From contig NMRA01000838.1 of NCBI GenBank assembly GCA_002633005.1, positions 48,196-112,195 of the forward strand: a stretch of 64,000 bases of DNA. Reading direction: 5' to 3'. Under the pieces are notes generated by a model. That model did no database searches, had not been told where the DNA came from, and worked only from the letters and a program-made list of their open reading frames with translations. The position numbers and the translations under genes are program-made. Position 1 is the first letter of the stretch. Every line of letters starts with the position of its first letter. Below are positions 1 to 11,263 of this stretch, one piece after another. This DNA is from Phoronis australis. Its lineage: Eukaryota > Phoronida > Phoronidae.

Positions 1-60
1 ACTTGCCATGCCTTGTTTTTTTTTTGTTTGTTACTTAATTCATGGTAATCTGTAGTTTAG

Positions 61-1862
61 TCACCGAATTGCGCGGTTTCATACCTTCCAGTGGCCATCA
101 AGAATTGCCACTGGTCATGCTCCAAAACCACAGAGGCATGTGCTCGAAGCACAGAATCATAGTCCTGTGAACTACAATGCCAAAGGTATGCATGCGAACT
201 GCACAGTCAATTACATTCTTTCGTTTGGTTCTTCCAAAAGATAGGATGATTTTGATTTTACGTTTGAACTTTACTTGAACATCAGAATTTGCGGTTTGTC
301 CACTCCTGGTTTCTCAAATACAGATGATGTGGTTCGCACGTGTGATTCAATGTTTCGAATGGATTATTCAGTGGCTGCGGCGTGCAATTCGAAAATCTTG
401 CGTTGATGTATTTGTATTTGTATTATGGTTTTAAGTATTTTTTTCCCTAGTTTTCTAACACCTAAAATCCGGTATTAATGTTCGTCAATGTAGGGGTGGA
501 TGGGCATGCGCACGATTAATAGGTCGTAGTGTGTAGAGAAGTGCATGACTTCTCGTCAGCTTTGAGATTTGACAAGAGATATTCAACGGCGAGTGAGCGA
601 CTAGAATTCGGATATACAGAGATGTGTGGTTGAAGAGTTCCCACTACACCAATAACTGTGTGCGACGGAATCGATGAAAACAACATATGACGGCCGTTTT
701 GCATGCTGCGTGGATACCTTTGAAGTTGCCGTTGCACCCTCGCCATGACTTCTAATACGTTTTCATTTAGGGTAGTTTATTTAGAAATGTTTTGTGCTCG
801 GTGGTAAACAAGTGTGTCATGCATGATTCGGAAAACTGGTCATTTGGTATTACTTCTAGAAATTGTTTCTCTTCATGACTGTCTTTGATGCCAAGGTTCT
901 CTGTTATCAACTGATCAAAAGTGAGTTTTACGCAGCCATCTTAAATTTTTGGCCTGCCTGTTTGTTGCACTGCATTTTACGAGACGTTAATATCATCTGT
1001 TTCAGCGGACATTGAATCTACATTGAATTCTCCAGTTTTAATGTTGTAAGCAAAGTAGCAATAAACCCGAGCTTGTTCCGTCGAAGAAACTAATTCTTGA
1101 TTTTGTCAGGTGCTGCCGTAAAGGTGGTCTCAACTTGTACGTTACTAAAGGTGAAAAGTGATTCTAGTTCGTGCAAAAGATTTGGTAATCGGTAGAAACT
1201 CAAAATCATGCTTTGTGAATAACACAGTAACAAGTCAACTTGAAGAGCTCGGTCTCGAGCGATAACACAATGCCAGTTCTTTCCAAACTAAAAATCTTTT
1301 TTGAGCAAGAAATGTTTTAAGAATAATTTCATAATTGTAAATAGTGTTAATCAAAGGTTGATTTTTGTGACGGAGGGTGGCCGAAATGAGTGTATGACTC
1401 CCGTATACGTATGACAGTTGTTCCGTTCTACATTGTAGTCAGGAAATTTTTGTGTGGTTGTCTGATTATTAAAATAAGACGTGTTTTTATTCATTGACAT
1501 GTACCAAAATGTGTTTTGATTTGCTGTGTTTTTGTGATATATCCTCTGTACTCATTGTCAATTCTATAAAGGAGATATAATGTACGCGCTAACATTCTGA
1601 CAATTTTCCTTATATGCTGCTGTACGTGACTGTTTTACATGTGTTTGCAGGGCTATTAAAAGGCTTTGAAAAGCAACTGAATGACTTTGTATATTGTACT
1701 CAACATTTTCAGGAAAACTTTAATTCTCCTCATCTCCTCACAAAATCCCAACGTTATTCCCATTTCAAGTTTCCTCCGGACAAAAATGACGCCTCCTGGA
1801 TGATGTTTAGAAGACTTCGCGAACATTTTTCCTTCGAAAATTGTGGTTGGTTGCGATCATAG
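61..1862 (+). CDS. C-terminal end of an unrecognised protein (two exons, 5' part outside window)
   Basis: Two exons join cleanly: 61-185 and 1651-1862. The first follows a TTTAG acceptor at 60, has one leading base, 41 open codons, and ends AAAG before GTATGC. The second follows a pyrimidine-rich TTTGCAG at 1650, supplies the two bases completing a Gly codon, and runs 69 codons to TAG. The spliced tail is about 111 residues, rich in His, Phe, Arg and aromatic residues, with segments such as RFHTFQWPSRIATGH, GLLKGFEKQLNDFVYC and SWMMFRRLREHFSF. No signal peptide or membrane segment is visible. I do not recognise the family. The matching phase and good splice sites argue for a real gene; the N-terminal exons must lie left of the window. 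Confidence 0.6.
186..1650 (+). other. Intron of the left-edge gene
   Basis: This AT-rich stretch is bounded by GTATGC at 186 and TTTGCAG at 1650. Short open frames inside it, including a minus-strand one at 516-746, have no recognisable similarity or coding character. I see no other gene here. Confidence 0.5.
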
Positions 1863-1991
1863 ACATCTTAATACTATGTTTGCGACACCCTGGCAGTAGC
1901 GTGCAGAGGTTTGGTGACTCTGGGCGAACTTTTATTGGATTCCCCTCTTCCCTCTACTCAACTGGACCCTACTACGAAGAAAAATGAAAAA

Positions 1992-1997
1992 AATAAA
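1992..1997 (+). terminator. Candidate polyadenylation signal AATAAA
   Basis: AATAAA lies 130 bases after the stop codon of the left-edge gene, in an A-rich run. It is the first canonical signal downstream of that stop. Confidence 0.4.
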
Positions 1998-2065
1998 ACA
2001 TAAAATATCGACTTTATTCAACTTAACTGCAAATCAGTCACAATTTCAAGCAGTTTCGTAGTGAT

Positions 2066-2155
2066 TGGATGGATCCCCCACGATGTGGATGCCCGGGGCC
2101 CTCGCTCCATCCCCCCCTTCTACACGCTACTGCATCCTGGATCCGTCACTGGGAA
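2066..2155. repeat. GC-rich repeat-like fragment
   Basis: A GC-rich island in otherwise AT-rich DNA. Read on the minus strand it begins with a GTGACGGATCCAGGATG-like stretch followed by G-runs and a second GGATCC. This style is common at the ends of interspersed repeats in marine invertebrates. No ends or target duplications could be defined. Confidence 0.2.
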
Positions 2156-2837
2156 TTACCTTCGCTGATACGATTGATGCCACCTCAGCCTTAATAAACA
2201 ATCATACCTGCGGAATGCTTTGATCAAAATAAGAGGGCAACAGATTTCTAAAAAATTGGGGTGTGCATCATTAATCGGACCCTTTGATAGGACGATGATT
2301 GACAATGAGTTACTTATGTAAAGGAAACTAGCAGATTAAAAAATAATCATATTCTGATGGTAATGATCATACCAAGTTTCACGACCATCCTACAGGACGC
2401 ATGAAACTTTATTTGCGGAGGTTCCACACATTTCTCCAAAAAGACGCAAAGTAGTCGTTGTTTACGACATAGGAATACATTACAAGCAATTTTTTAGAGT
2501 TGACCAGGGTTACAGGTGACGATTTTGTTTTAGAGGGCTTGTCCCTGTCTATTAACAGGCCAAAACCGGGTTTAGTATCCATTTAATAGAGAAAACGTGT
2601 TGAGTTGTGTTTTTGTTAGTAAGGTGTTAAGTCCTACTTTGAGGAGTTAGACCTCATGCATGAATTCTGATCCTCTACTAAGGCCTAAGGATAGGTTTTG
2701 AGTTTTTTAAACATCCCTCTGACTTCAATTTTGCATACGTTTTTGCAACCGTTTTAATAGCTTTTTGAGTAAATGGATGTCTGCAACATTACAAAACACA
2801 ATTCTTATATCACATCTAACGGTTTACTTTAAAATTC

Positions 2838-3413
2838 GACAGAAGCTTTCGAAGGTCTTTGTGTTGACCCTGTCTTCTTCTTCTTCAGTGTGGTGACGCT
2901 GTTTGTAGTTGTTCTTCTTGATCTTAAGTTCTCGTACGCGCGAACTTGGGATGCAATAGGAAACCTCACACGACAACGTTCACGTTGAAAAACATTTGCA
3001 CTGCACTAAAGCAAAAATCATATTAATAAGAAAATGTAAGTTTTTGACAAACCTACGTTGTTTTATTTTCAAGTACTGGCGATCTTATTCACCAAACAAT
3101 AACTTATTAACCATTCACATATTTTTCCGATTTTACTTTAATGATTGCTTGATTCCAAGTTCCCGCATACGCGATCTTGAAATTAAGCAGGATGCGAAAT
3201 TCCTGTCATAAGCGCGGAAAAGTGTTATTTTCATTTGTTAGCAAGTGAGAATAACGCAGATAGCATGAAGATGATGAATCCATCTCCATCAAAGAAATGT
3301 GTGTGGAATGAGCGGGGATGAAGGAGGTTATAAACTTCTCTGCGTCTACATACGGCGCCACCTACGCTAACGAAGAAGGCTTAGTCGTCACCAAGGCCTT
3401 CGAAAACTTGTGA
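2838..3413. mobile_element. Short inverted-repeat element (MITE-like)
   Basis: About 65 bases at 2838-2907 match, at roughly 75 percent by eye, the reverse complement of 3343-3413. The conserved core is TTTCGAAGG followed by CTT-GTG and a CTTCTTC block. The 576-base interior has no coding capacity and contains a self-complementary patch (AAGTTC...GAACTT near 2930-2945). This fits a non-autonomous DNA transposon. Target-site duplications were not resolved. Confidence 0.4.
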
Positions 3414-3871
3414 CGATTTTTAAGGTATATCCTCGGTAGCCTTGGTACAAAGCTGTATACTAAATATGCACCGATGTAGGTAAAACAGTGGTAAGATAAC
3501 ATCTGACACAAATTTAGTGTCATTAAAAACTACAGTCTTCCTTGAGTAAACTAAATTATTTAACGGTGTGGCCAGTTTATTTTCAGCCAATTTTTCAATG
3601 AACTGTTGTTCTTTCACGAGGTTGCATACAGGTCATAACAAATTATCGGAGCTGATTTCACTTCATTATAAGTTTTTTAGAATTTTGATACCGAAAAACC
3701 GAATTTCAGAAGAAATTTTGCTGCTGCCAAGCTGTCATCATTTCCGGAGAGATGTCACAAAAATTTAGCAAATGGCGGGTGCGCGTGACAGGAGCGTACT
3801 GTTTTAAAAACGACGGCATACTTTTCATTGTTAACTAACGTAGAAAATAAATCTGAAACTAAATAAGGAGA

Positions 3872-4057
3872 TCCAGATCCTCCCAATAGTCTAGACGAAT
3901 TTCTGGAAAAAGTGCATGTTAGAGGCATTTTTTAGTAAAAGTGGAGAACCTATCTTTTTAGCATAATTATGGTGTGCTGATTTTGATTATGCCTGTTCCC
4001 AAGATGGATTTTGAGTTTTTGACCATCTAATTTGCATAAACAAAATGGCCGCCAAAC
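3872..4057. repeat. Left terminal inverted repeat of the 4-kb transposon
   Basis: Pairs with 7716-7905. The best-preserved part is the inner block reading TTTTTGACCATCTAATTTGC (4014-4033), which is identical in the other end. Confidence 0.65.
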
Positions 4058-4480
4058 CAACAAAATAAGAAACATTCGTGGGACCAGGAGTACAATATGT
4101 GACGAATAATTAAGAAATTTTTGCTACAAAAACATAGTATAAATGTGTTTAGATCACTTAAATTTAAGAGCATATTAATGAACATCATTAAATTCCCCAA
4201 TTGTGCTAATTAGCTTCCGCCATTACCGAAAAATTCAAATTTCGGTGTAACTGTATCAATTTGCAGGCAAATATGACAAATGAAGTGTCTATACCTATGT
4301 TTTGAAGGTCTAGAAAAATCATTATGACACATGTGAACCTTTTTATTTCTTCTTCATTAAGTTACAATTTATGCTCATTAATAAAGCCTTAAAATTAAAT
4401 TTGAAATCATAATTATCAATGCTTTTTTGCGAACATCTCATTATTTAGATAAGACATAAAAGTATTGTGAACATAGCAAC

Positions 4481-7121
4481 ATGACTTTTAAATACTGTTG
4501 TAAAGAGATGCATGGCCATGTCGTCCCATTTTGGACAGGAACATACCATCCTCACAGTCGACCAAGAACTCTGCTGCAGATTAATGGAGCTTACGTGGTC
4601 GGTCCCAGAATACCAAAATATATTAATATAGTACCTCTTTTAGTGGTTCTTCACGTATCAATGAATTTTATCAAGGCCATAGAAGATCACATGAATGATT
4701 CCGGAATAGCCGAGGTGTGCATAGAGAGTGCAGTACTTGGTCAAGGCCTATGGAACTGGTCCTCAGTGGAAAGTCGTACAGCAAAGCTACAGTATGAGGG
4801 CACACAAACTGTCTTTGTAAGCTCTGTAGCATCTCCTGCATGTGCCAAGCCTTCTCTCGTTTATTGCAGAAGTGACTGTCATGCTTGTATTACCAGTATG
4901 TCTGCAGATGATGATCCACAGAAAATTCCGTAGTTGATAACATTTCTCAATTAGGATAAGTTCAGGAAACTCCTGGGCATTTTGTCAACAATAGTTCTGA
5001 TGACGTGAATTTCAGCTTCTGGTGGAGTCACATGTACATGGTTCCTATATTGTTAAAGTACACATGCTCTCAACGGGATGGTATTTTGGAACTGCATCTT
5101 TATTCATTTACTCTCATGCTGCCCCACCGAATTATGCCCGAGTGGGGTGCGGTCTTTTTATCCGAGATGCGTCAGCTTCCACAGTCTGTTTGGTAAGAGT
5201 TTCAAGCAGGAAATTTTGTAGTCAAGTAATCTCCTCATATGTTCTGTCAGCTATATTCTGACCAGCGGGTAAATGGGGCAGGCAAAACGGAGGTGGCATC
5301 ATCGGTAATACCAAAACCTCGTCAGCTCTATGGAGGTGGACACTCTCATTTAATCTGAAATCTCATATAGCTGAACAAACTTACTGCTGTGGGAGTACAT
5401 ATTTTCATAACGAAGCCACGTGGCAGCTTTCGAGAGTTCCCTTCTTTACGCATTCCATGGATTGAAGGTCTTCTCGTCCGCAAGGCCTTAGCTGCTACAA
5501 AGTCTTGCAACAAAAGACCTAGCAACAGCACTAATCCAAGAGTCACTTTTGCATGCCAAGGAACTTGGTCAGGAACATATTAAGAAATTTGTTCGAGACC
5601 AATTATCACTGAGCAATGCGATAATTCAGACATGTCAATTCACGCACCTATGCGCAAAAATAATGCCCCAACATTTGCCAACTTATATGATTTTGGTGAA
5701 ACAAACCAAAGACAAAGACAAGAAAGTAGTTCTTAAGGCAGATAGGGATGTACTTTGCTGCCTTCGGCTTATGAGGCCAGTTGATTTGCCATCTGTGCTC
5801 AAACACGAGCTTCTTCCAGTCCATGTTTTCTTACAGAAACGAGTGGCACATTGCGCACTGGAGATAAGTCTTGACTTGCCGAAGTATTAATAGTTAACAC
5901 ATTGACTGTCCTGAAGCAATTCAACTTCATGACACGCCCGCTTGCCTCATTATTGATGGCGAAGCTTTGCTGGTAGCTCTTGGGAAGCCTGATGGTGATG
6001 TGACTTTCGAGAACCTGGTTAATTCATTCATGAAAACAGTGCTAAACACAGGTTTCGATATCATAAATTGACATTGTAATTGACAGATACAGTCATGAAA
6101 CTATGAAGGTCACAACAGGAAAACAGCACAGTAAAGGAACACAGCAAATCAGGTGATCATTTTTGGAAGGCCATGGTCTACCTCTTCCTCAAAACTGGTC
6201 AAATTTTCGGGCACTGGCTGAGAATAAAGCAGATCTAGCACATTTCTTGTCAGAGAAACTGTGTTTGTAGACACCTGAAGATAATAGGTTATGGTTGCAG
6301 GAGGGTTCAAAAATGAGATGGAAGTAAATTAAATCATCTAAGGATGTAACTGATTTGAGGACTCTGAAATCCACACATGAAGAAACAGATGCAAGATTGG
6401 TACTGCATGCTGTCCACAGGCCGTCGTGTTTTCCAGGGACACCCGATGTTCTACTGCTTCTGGTATCGCCCTTCCAACAAATGCAATGTGAGCATATCTG
6501 TATGATGTAAGGCACATCAAAGAAATGACGATATATGCATATTGAAGCACTTTTCAACAAACTACCACGAGACTCAGCAACATCCTTGTTTGCTTTTCAT
6601 GCCGTAACCGGGTTTGGCACCAACTCGTACTTTGCCAATCACATGAAACAATCATCATGGAAGGTGTTCCTAGAGCATCACAGACTGCTTAAGAACCCCT
6701 GCATTGGTGAACTCACTGAGCAAATTACGATGGCTTCAGAAGTATTTGTCTGCAGAATATACAACACGACCAGAACAGACCTGTAGATGTAGCACGCCAT
6801 TTACTATTCTCCAAGCCCGTGAACGCAGAAGTCCTTCCCCCAACGCATAATGCCCGTTGTTTCCATCTGATGAGAGTGCACTATCAGGTCAAGGTATGGC
6901 AAAATGATAATTGTTCCATACCTGAGCTCCCAGCACCCTCTGATATGGGAGGGACACAAAAACTTATGCTTGCACCCCTTACTGATGACACAGAGTTCTA
7001 TCCCAGACAGCTGCCTAGAGATGGTATTGTGTGCATGCCAGAAACAACGCAGCAGTAGATAATGCAGATGCAAGAAATCTGGATTTCGATGCATATCATT
7101 ATGCACATGCCAGCAGTACAT
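4481..7121 (+). pseudogene. Broken transposon ORF of a repeat family common in aquatic invertebrates
   Basis: Similarity runs through three frames with several stops, so this is a decayed gene. Readable blocks in order are: FWWSHMYMVPILL and LELHLYSFTLMLP (5014-5130), KQTKDKDKKVVLKADRDV then VDLPSVLKHELLPV (5700-5830), CLIIDGEALLVALGKPDG (5943-5996, next frame), LPLPQNWSNFRALAENKADL (6180-6240), THEETDARLVLHAV (6374-6415), and KLPRDSATSLFAFHAVTGFG (6556-6615). From memory this resembles a multicopy protein of amphioxus, hemichordate and cnidarian genomes that ends in a Cys-rich CXC-like motif; here only a decayed C.C remnant is left near 7030. I cannot name the superfamily. Its position inside the inverted repeats suggests it was the element's own protein. 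Confidence 0.6.
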
Positions 7122-7715
7122 TCATGATCAGATTCCTTGTATGCAAACAGTTTGATTTGCCTGGCTTCAGGCATGTTAAAAAGTACCAAAAAGTGAATGC
7201 TAAAACTGTGTTCAGCAGGCCTGAAAACTATTCATGAAACTGAGAATCTAATGTTTTCAATAACAATAACTCTATTGATTTTTTATGAATGGAAGATAAC
7301 GGTATAGTGCGAACATTTGTCCTATATTCCATCAAAATAGTGACACCTTGCTTGACGAGCATTGCAGATTAAAGACTATTTTTTCCACATTCTGTAAGTA
7401 TACATCTATAACTCAATAAATATGAAATCAATTGCTCCAAAAATGTCTTTAGTGTTTTTGTTGACCATGATAATATAAGTATAAACACCTCATTTTTCAA
7501 GTTAGCCTGCAGGAACACAAACTTGTGACGCAAATTACATTGTATGGTAAGTGCGGCACCTAATTTGCATAATTAGTTTTCAGAGTTGCATTTTTTAGTT
7601 TTCATAAGTGATGTATTGCTCAAGAAGTATTTATAAGAAGTGTACAGGTGAGACATTTCATCATTTTAAATGGTATATGGCGATTTCTATTACAAAAATA
7701 CATCTGAACTTGACA

Positions 7716-7905
7716 GTTTGGCCGCCATTTTGTTTATGCAAATTAGATGGTCAAAAATGCAAAATTCGGCTTGGGAACAGGGTTAGTTGAATTCGCCATA
7801 CCTTGATTGTGTGAAAAAGTCTTGTTCCCAACTTTTACTAAAAAATGCTTCTAGAACCTTATACAGGGCTCTTTTCAGGAAATGCGTCTAGACTACAAGG
7901 ATACT
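7716..7905. repeat. Right terminal inverted repeat of the 4-kb transposon
   Basis: Reverse complement of 3872-4057 with scattered mismatches and indels. The outermost shared block is the CGTCTAGACTA near 7885-7895. Confidence 0.65.
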
Positions 7906-7927
7906 ATAGTTTCACGAAATGTAGAAT

Positions 7928-8071
7928 CAATGAAAAATATAAATAGGTAAATAAAACAACAAGAATGGATCAACTGAAATTTTTCGGATGTAATAACGTC
8001 CTTTGTCAACAGAAACAGAAATCAGTTGATCCATTCTTGTTGTTTTATTTACCTATTTATATTTTTCATTG
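7928..8071. repeat. Hairpin: perfect 50-bp inverted repeat with a 44-base loop
   Basis: Bases 7928-7977 are the exact reverse complement of 8022-8071 by eye, with no mismatch. The loop is 7978-8021. The structure starts 22 bases beyond the right end of the 4-kb transposon. Arms without divergence suggest a recent origin or continuing gene conversion between arms. No ORF is contained. Confidence 0.85.
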
Positions 8072-10016
8072 TTAGAAATTGCGGAGAGTTACGCAAGAAA
8101 ATGACGTATATTGCATTGTTTTTCACTTAAACGGCTGTAACGGGCAAGGCGAATGTCGGTTGATTCCCAGTTTTTGCATGAACCCCGTCCGGTCTTTAGC
8201 TTTACATGTTGATAAAGGATACAAATTTCACGACAAGGTGACAAGCAGAACTACCCTGGCTGTATGCACTTTCGGGGTCAACCGAAGAAATACACACAGT
8301 AGTACCTAGCTGTATTTTGATGACAGTCTTCATACAGCTAGCTGGCTGGCTATATCCTTGGATGCATGTTGACTGATAATCAAACCTTTACAACCTTTGA
8401 AGTGTAACTGAAAAGTGACTTTGTATTCTTTATCAAAAATGTGCTGTGGAGTATCTTTTGTCGGATTTTCATTGTCCGAACACTTGTAAAACTCATGAAA
8501 AGGCTATTGCATTTCTAGAATTACGGTTTGGAGCTAGATTATCCTTCGATCATATACACCTGACTAATGTTCAGGGTATGGATTTCAAAATGTAGGCACA
8601 AGGATCGAAAAGGAAAAAAGCACGCGGTAGAGCGGCAGCGGGATAGTGCCACGAAATTGCGAAGATGGGCACATGATCAGGGACTTCCGTATAATTCAAT
8701 CTAATGGAAACGAAACTGTGTGGCAAGAGCTTTTGTGCGTGATAAGAGTTTTTGCGGTGCGTGATAAAGGTGCGCACACATAGGAAAATTTAGTTTCCAC
8801 CAACTAATTATTATGACAGACATAACTGAGTAAATTACAGCCATGTTTATTGCACCCCCCCCCCCTCCCCCAACGAACAAGAGCTTATTTCCATTGGCAA
8901 GTGAAAGATGAATGCGTTCAACTCTATTTATTGCGTCTCTCCTGCTCCACCTCTCGTCTGCAAATTCTGGTTAATTCCAGGGTTCTTATAAAGTCACGCA
9001 GCGAAGCTTCTTTTCAGTTTTACGTGCTGTCAGCACTTCCATACTATCAACTGTGTCAATTCTTATATCAAAGAAGAAAAGATAGGGAACAGTAGGTCCG
9101 TCCTGAATTACACGGCGATAGAACTCTGGTTTGTCCCGAAGATAAGAACGTTTTGAAAATCTGGCAGGATTTCGTGTCTCTCACTGATGTCGGGAAGTCG
9201 AAGAATTTTACATCATGTATCCACTAGTATTTGTCCAGTTTATCAAACTTTCTCACGTCGGAGTTGCAGCTCACAGCACAGCAGTAATACTTCATTTGCA
9301 TTGGAGGGGCGTATAGAATAATGCAACCGAGAAAAAAATAACAATCAGACAACAACAAATAACATGTGAAACTCCAATGGCGCGAAAACGAGACAGCAAA
9401 TGTGCCCGACGGATGTTTACGGCATTGTGGGTAAATACCTCGAGATTCAAGTGTTGCTGTGTAATCCGGGCGTGCATTCAGTAACGCTAGGACTACGCTA
9501 GGACCTAGCTAAAATCTAGCCAAAGGCGCGTGATCTCATTTAAAATACACAGCAATTTCCCACGTAATCTCGCGAAGTCTTGCTTTTTGGCGAGGTCCTA
9601 GGCTTACTGAGCGGGAGGCTGGACTGCCCTACCGGAGGCTTTCGTTACACCCTAACAAGTGAAATCGTGGGTACTGGTTGCAGCCATGCTAAGTGATCGA
9701 ACTTGATGAAAACTTATGACGTTAATCTCATCTGATAATAAAGCCACTTGTCAAACAGCACTGCAGAAATTGTTTGCCACGACCGAGTTGGTTTCGACAT
9801 TCGGTTCGAATCGCCAAATTTAAACCTCCGATTGAATAGGAGTCTGTATAAATTCTCCGGATGTTTTAATTGGCAACAGAAATACTGCTCTATCATGGCA
9901 TCAAAGAATTTGGGATCGGTTTTGCAAGGAGTTAGTCTTTTTTTCTTTTTCAACAACTAAGCTGAAACTTAGTAATTCAGTTTTAACTGGATAATTTCCT
10001 AACCTTGTTCTATGAT
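8072..10016. other. Intergenic stretch without recognised genes
   Basis: Contains a C-run near 8862 and an imperfect short inverted repeat around CTAGGACC/GGTCCTAGG (9484-9508 against 9590-9603), which may be a tiny MITE. Short open frames on both strands show no motif I can support. Confidence 0.4.
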
Positions 10017-10022
10017 TTTATT
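10017..10022 (-). terminator. Candidate polyadenylation signal for the 407-aa gene
   Basis: AATAAA on the minus strand, about 123 bases after the stop codon at 10145-10147. Confidence 0.5.
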
Positions 10023-10144
10023 ACGTACTCGGTAACATCCCGTTTTCCATTAATAACAGCCATCCGTTACCCCAGGACGTTTAACAAAAACTAATCCGTT
10101 GTAAATCGTCGTTATTTAACGCTTACCTCTTTATCGATCTAAAT

Positions 10145-11263
10145 TCATTTGTTAATTTGCAACTGTTTTCTCCTTGAAAGATTTGGCGTGGAGTCAGGTG
10201 ACTTCATGACCTTTCCGTTAATTTCTATTGTATCTGAGAAATGAACGCGGTTCGTTTTAGCCTTAACTTCCTTGTCATCATTTTCATCTTGCAGAAGACC
10301 GTCTGCTTTGTTGTTTTCGGACTTTTCACCTAACCCCTTATCATCATCCTCGTCCTCATCGTCTAAATTTTCTAAAATTTTTTGGAATTCATCAGATCCT
10401 TCAGGGACTATTTTCATCGTTACTTTTCTGTCCAACTGGGGACTGTATGTTTTAATGCAGAAGTCGATATATTGTCTTACGCCATCTTGTTTCAGATGGT
10501 CTGCTTCATTCAGGTTCCCCAGTAAAGCTTTCTTTGGCACACTTTGAGCAGATTCTTCAAATGGCTGCAAAAATGCCCGAGGGGACCTAGGACTTACGGA
10601 CGGAGAACGCGACACGTTACCTCCACCTATGGGTGGTAAGTGCATGGATAAGGAATCGGAAGGAAATCTCCGTCGACCAATGCGGGGAGATAACAATGCA
10701 CTATTCGGCCGCCCTCTACCCACTGTTTCATTATAATGCAAAGGGCTAAGCCGTGGTCGAAACGTCAAGTCAAGGTCGTCTCTGCTTCCTCGTCGAGGTC
10801 TGTGGTTTATGGGGAATTTAACCATGCCCGAGAAACTATCCACGAAACCGGATTTCTCAGCTGCATGCTTACTTGTTGGTTCCACCCTTAATCGCTCTCG
10901 TGGAGAGCGTTCTTTGGATCCATCTGTTTTTCCATCATTCTTCTCGTTTTTTCTTCTCGGAGAGACATTGGACACATTTCTAGGTTGAAGTCTTGGAGTC
11001 GCAATGTGCTTCACACTGTCATAGCGGCTTGCGTCATTCACCAGCGTGTGATCAACATTATCGACACCAGGGAATCGGTCACAGCTGTTCGCCTTCTTTA
11101 ATAGTTTTTTGTGCGGACGTTGACAGATGGACAGGGGAGACGAAAAGAACCTCCCACCGTTTTTTGGGTGTCTGTCATTTCCTCCGCCATCGTCTTCGAT
11201 CTTTTTTACTTGGGCCATTGAACTCCCTGTGTTCGGATCTTTCTTCGCATTGGCAATATCCTC
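10145..11263 (-). CDS. Exon 2 (terminal) of the 407-aa protein gene
   Basis: The frame stays open 15 codons upstream of the first internal ATG (11218) up to a TAG that is itself the 3' splice site, with a T-rich tract before it. The ATG at 11218 is therefore not the start. It encodes the Ser/Arg-rich body, the acidic run and the RVHF motif, and stops with TGA. Confidence 0.75.
   Translation of the reverse strand, partial: EDIANAKKDPNTGSSMAQVKKIEDDGGGNDRHPKNGGRFFSSPLSICQRPHKKLLKKANSCDRFPGVDNVDHTLVNDASRYDSVKHIATPRLQPRNVSNVSPRRKNEKNDGKTDGSKERSPRERLRVEPTSKHAAEKSGFVDSFSGMVKFPINHRPRRGSRDDLDLTFRPRLSPLHYNETVGRGRPNSALLSPRIGRRRFPSDSLSMHLPPIGGGNVSRSPSVSPRSPRAFLQPFEESAQSVPKKALLGNLNEADHLKQDGVRQYIDFCIKTYSPQLDRKVTMKIVPEGSDEFQKILENLDDEDEDDDKGLGEKSENNKADGLLQDENDDKEVKAKTNRVHFSDTIEINGKVMKSPDSTPNLSRRKQLQINK

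Larger units (their letters stand above)
3872..7905 (+). mobile_element. About 4-kb DNA transposon with long terminal inverted repeats, inactive
   Basis: The left end (about 3872-4057) and the reverse complement of the right end (about 7716-7905) share blocks in the same order: TAGTCTAGACG, then GCATTTTTTAGTAAAAGT, then CTGTTCCCAAG, then TTTTTGACCATCTAATTTGC, then AAACAAAATGGC. The terminal inverted repeats are therefore near 190 bp with small insertions and mismatches between them. They enclose the broken ORF at 4481-7121. Repeat divergence and the ruined ORF indicate an old, immobile copy. I could not identify a target-site duplication, so the exact ends may be off by several bases. Confidence 0.65.

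Noticed and set aside
7978-8021. Loop of the 50-bp hairpin reads, on the minus strand, TTGACAA then a GGACGT/ACATCC stem then GAAA, resembling a hammerhead ribozyme core.
   Set aside because: The CUGANGA core has two substitutions, stem II has a mismatch, and I could not find a stem I or a UH cleavage site in the right place. Similarity is too weak to call.
8079-8309. Open frame with an EGF-like cysteine run (NGCNGQGEC).
   Set aside because: Only a few cysteines fit, no splice sites frame it, and it abuts the hairpin. Probably chance.
11216-11218. ATG at 11218 as the start of a 357-residue intronless protein.
   Set aside because: The frame remains open upstream to a splice acceptor, and a phase-matched first exon with a better start context exists at 16331-16435.
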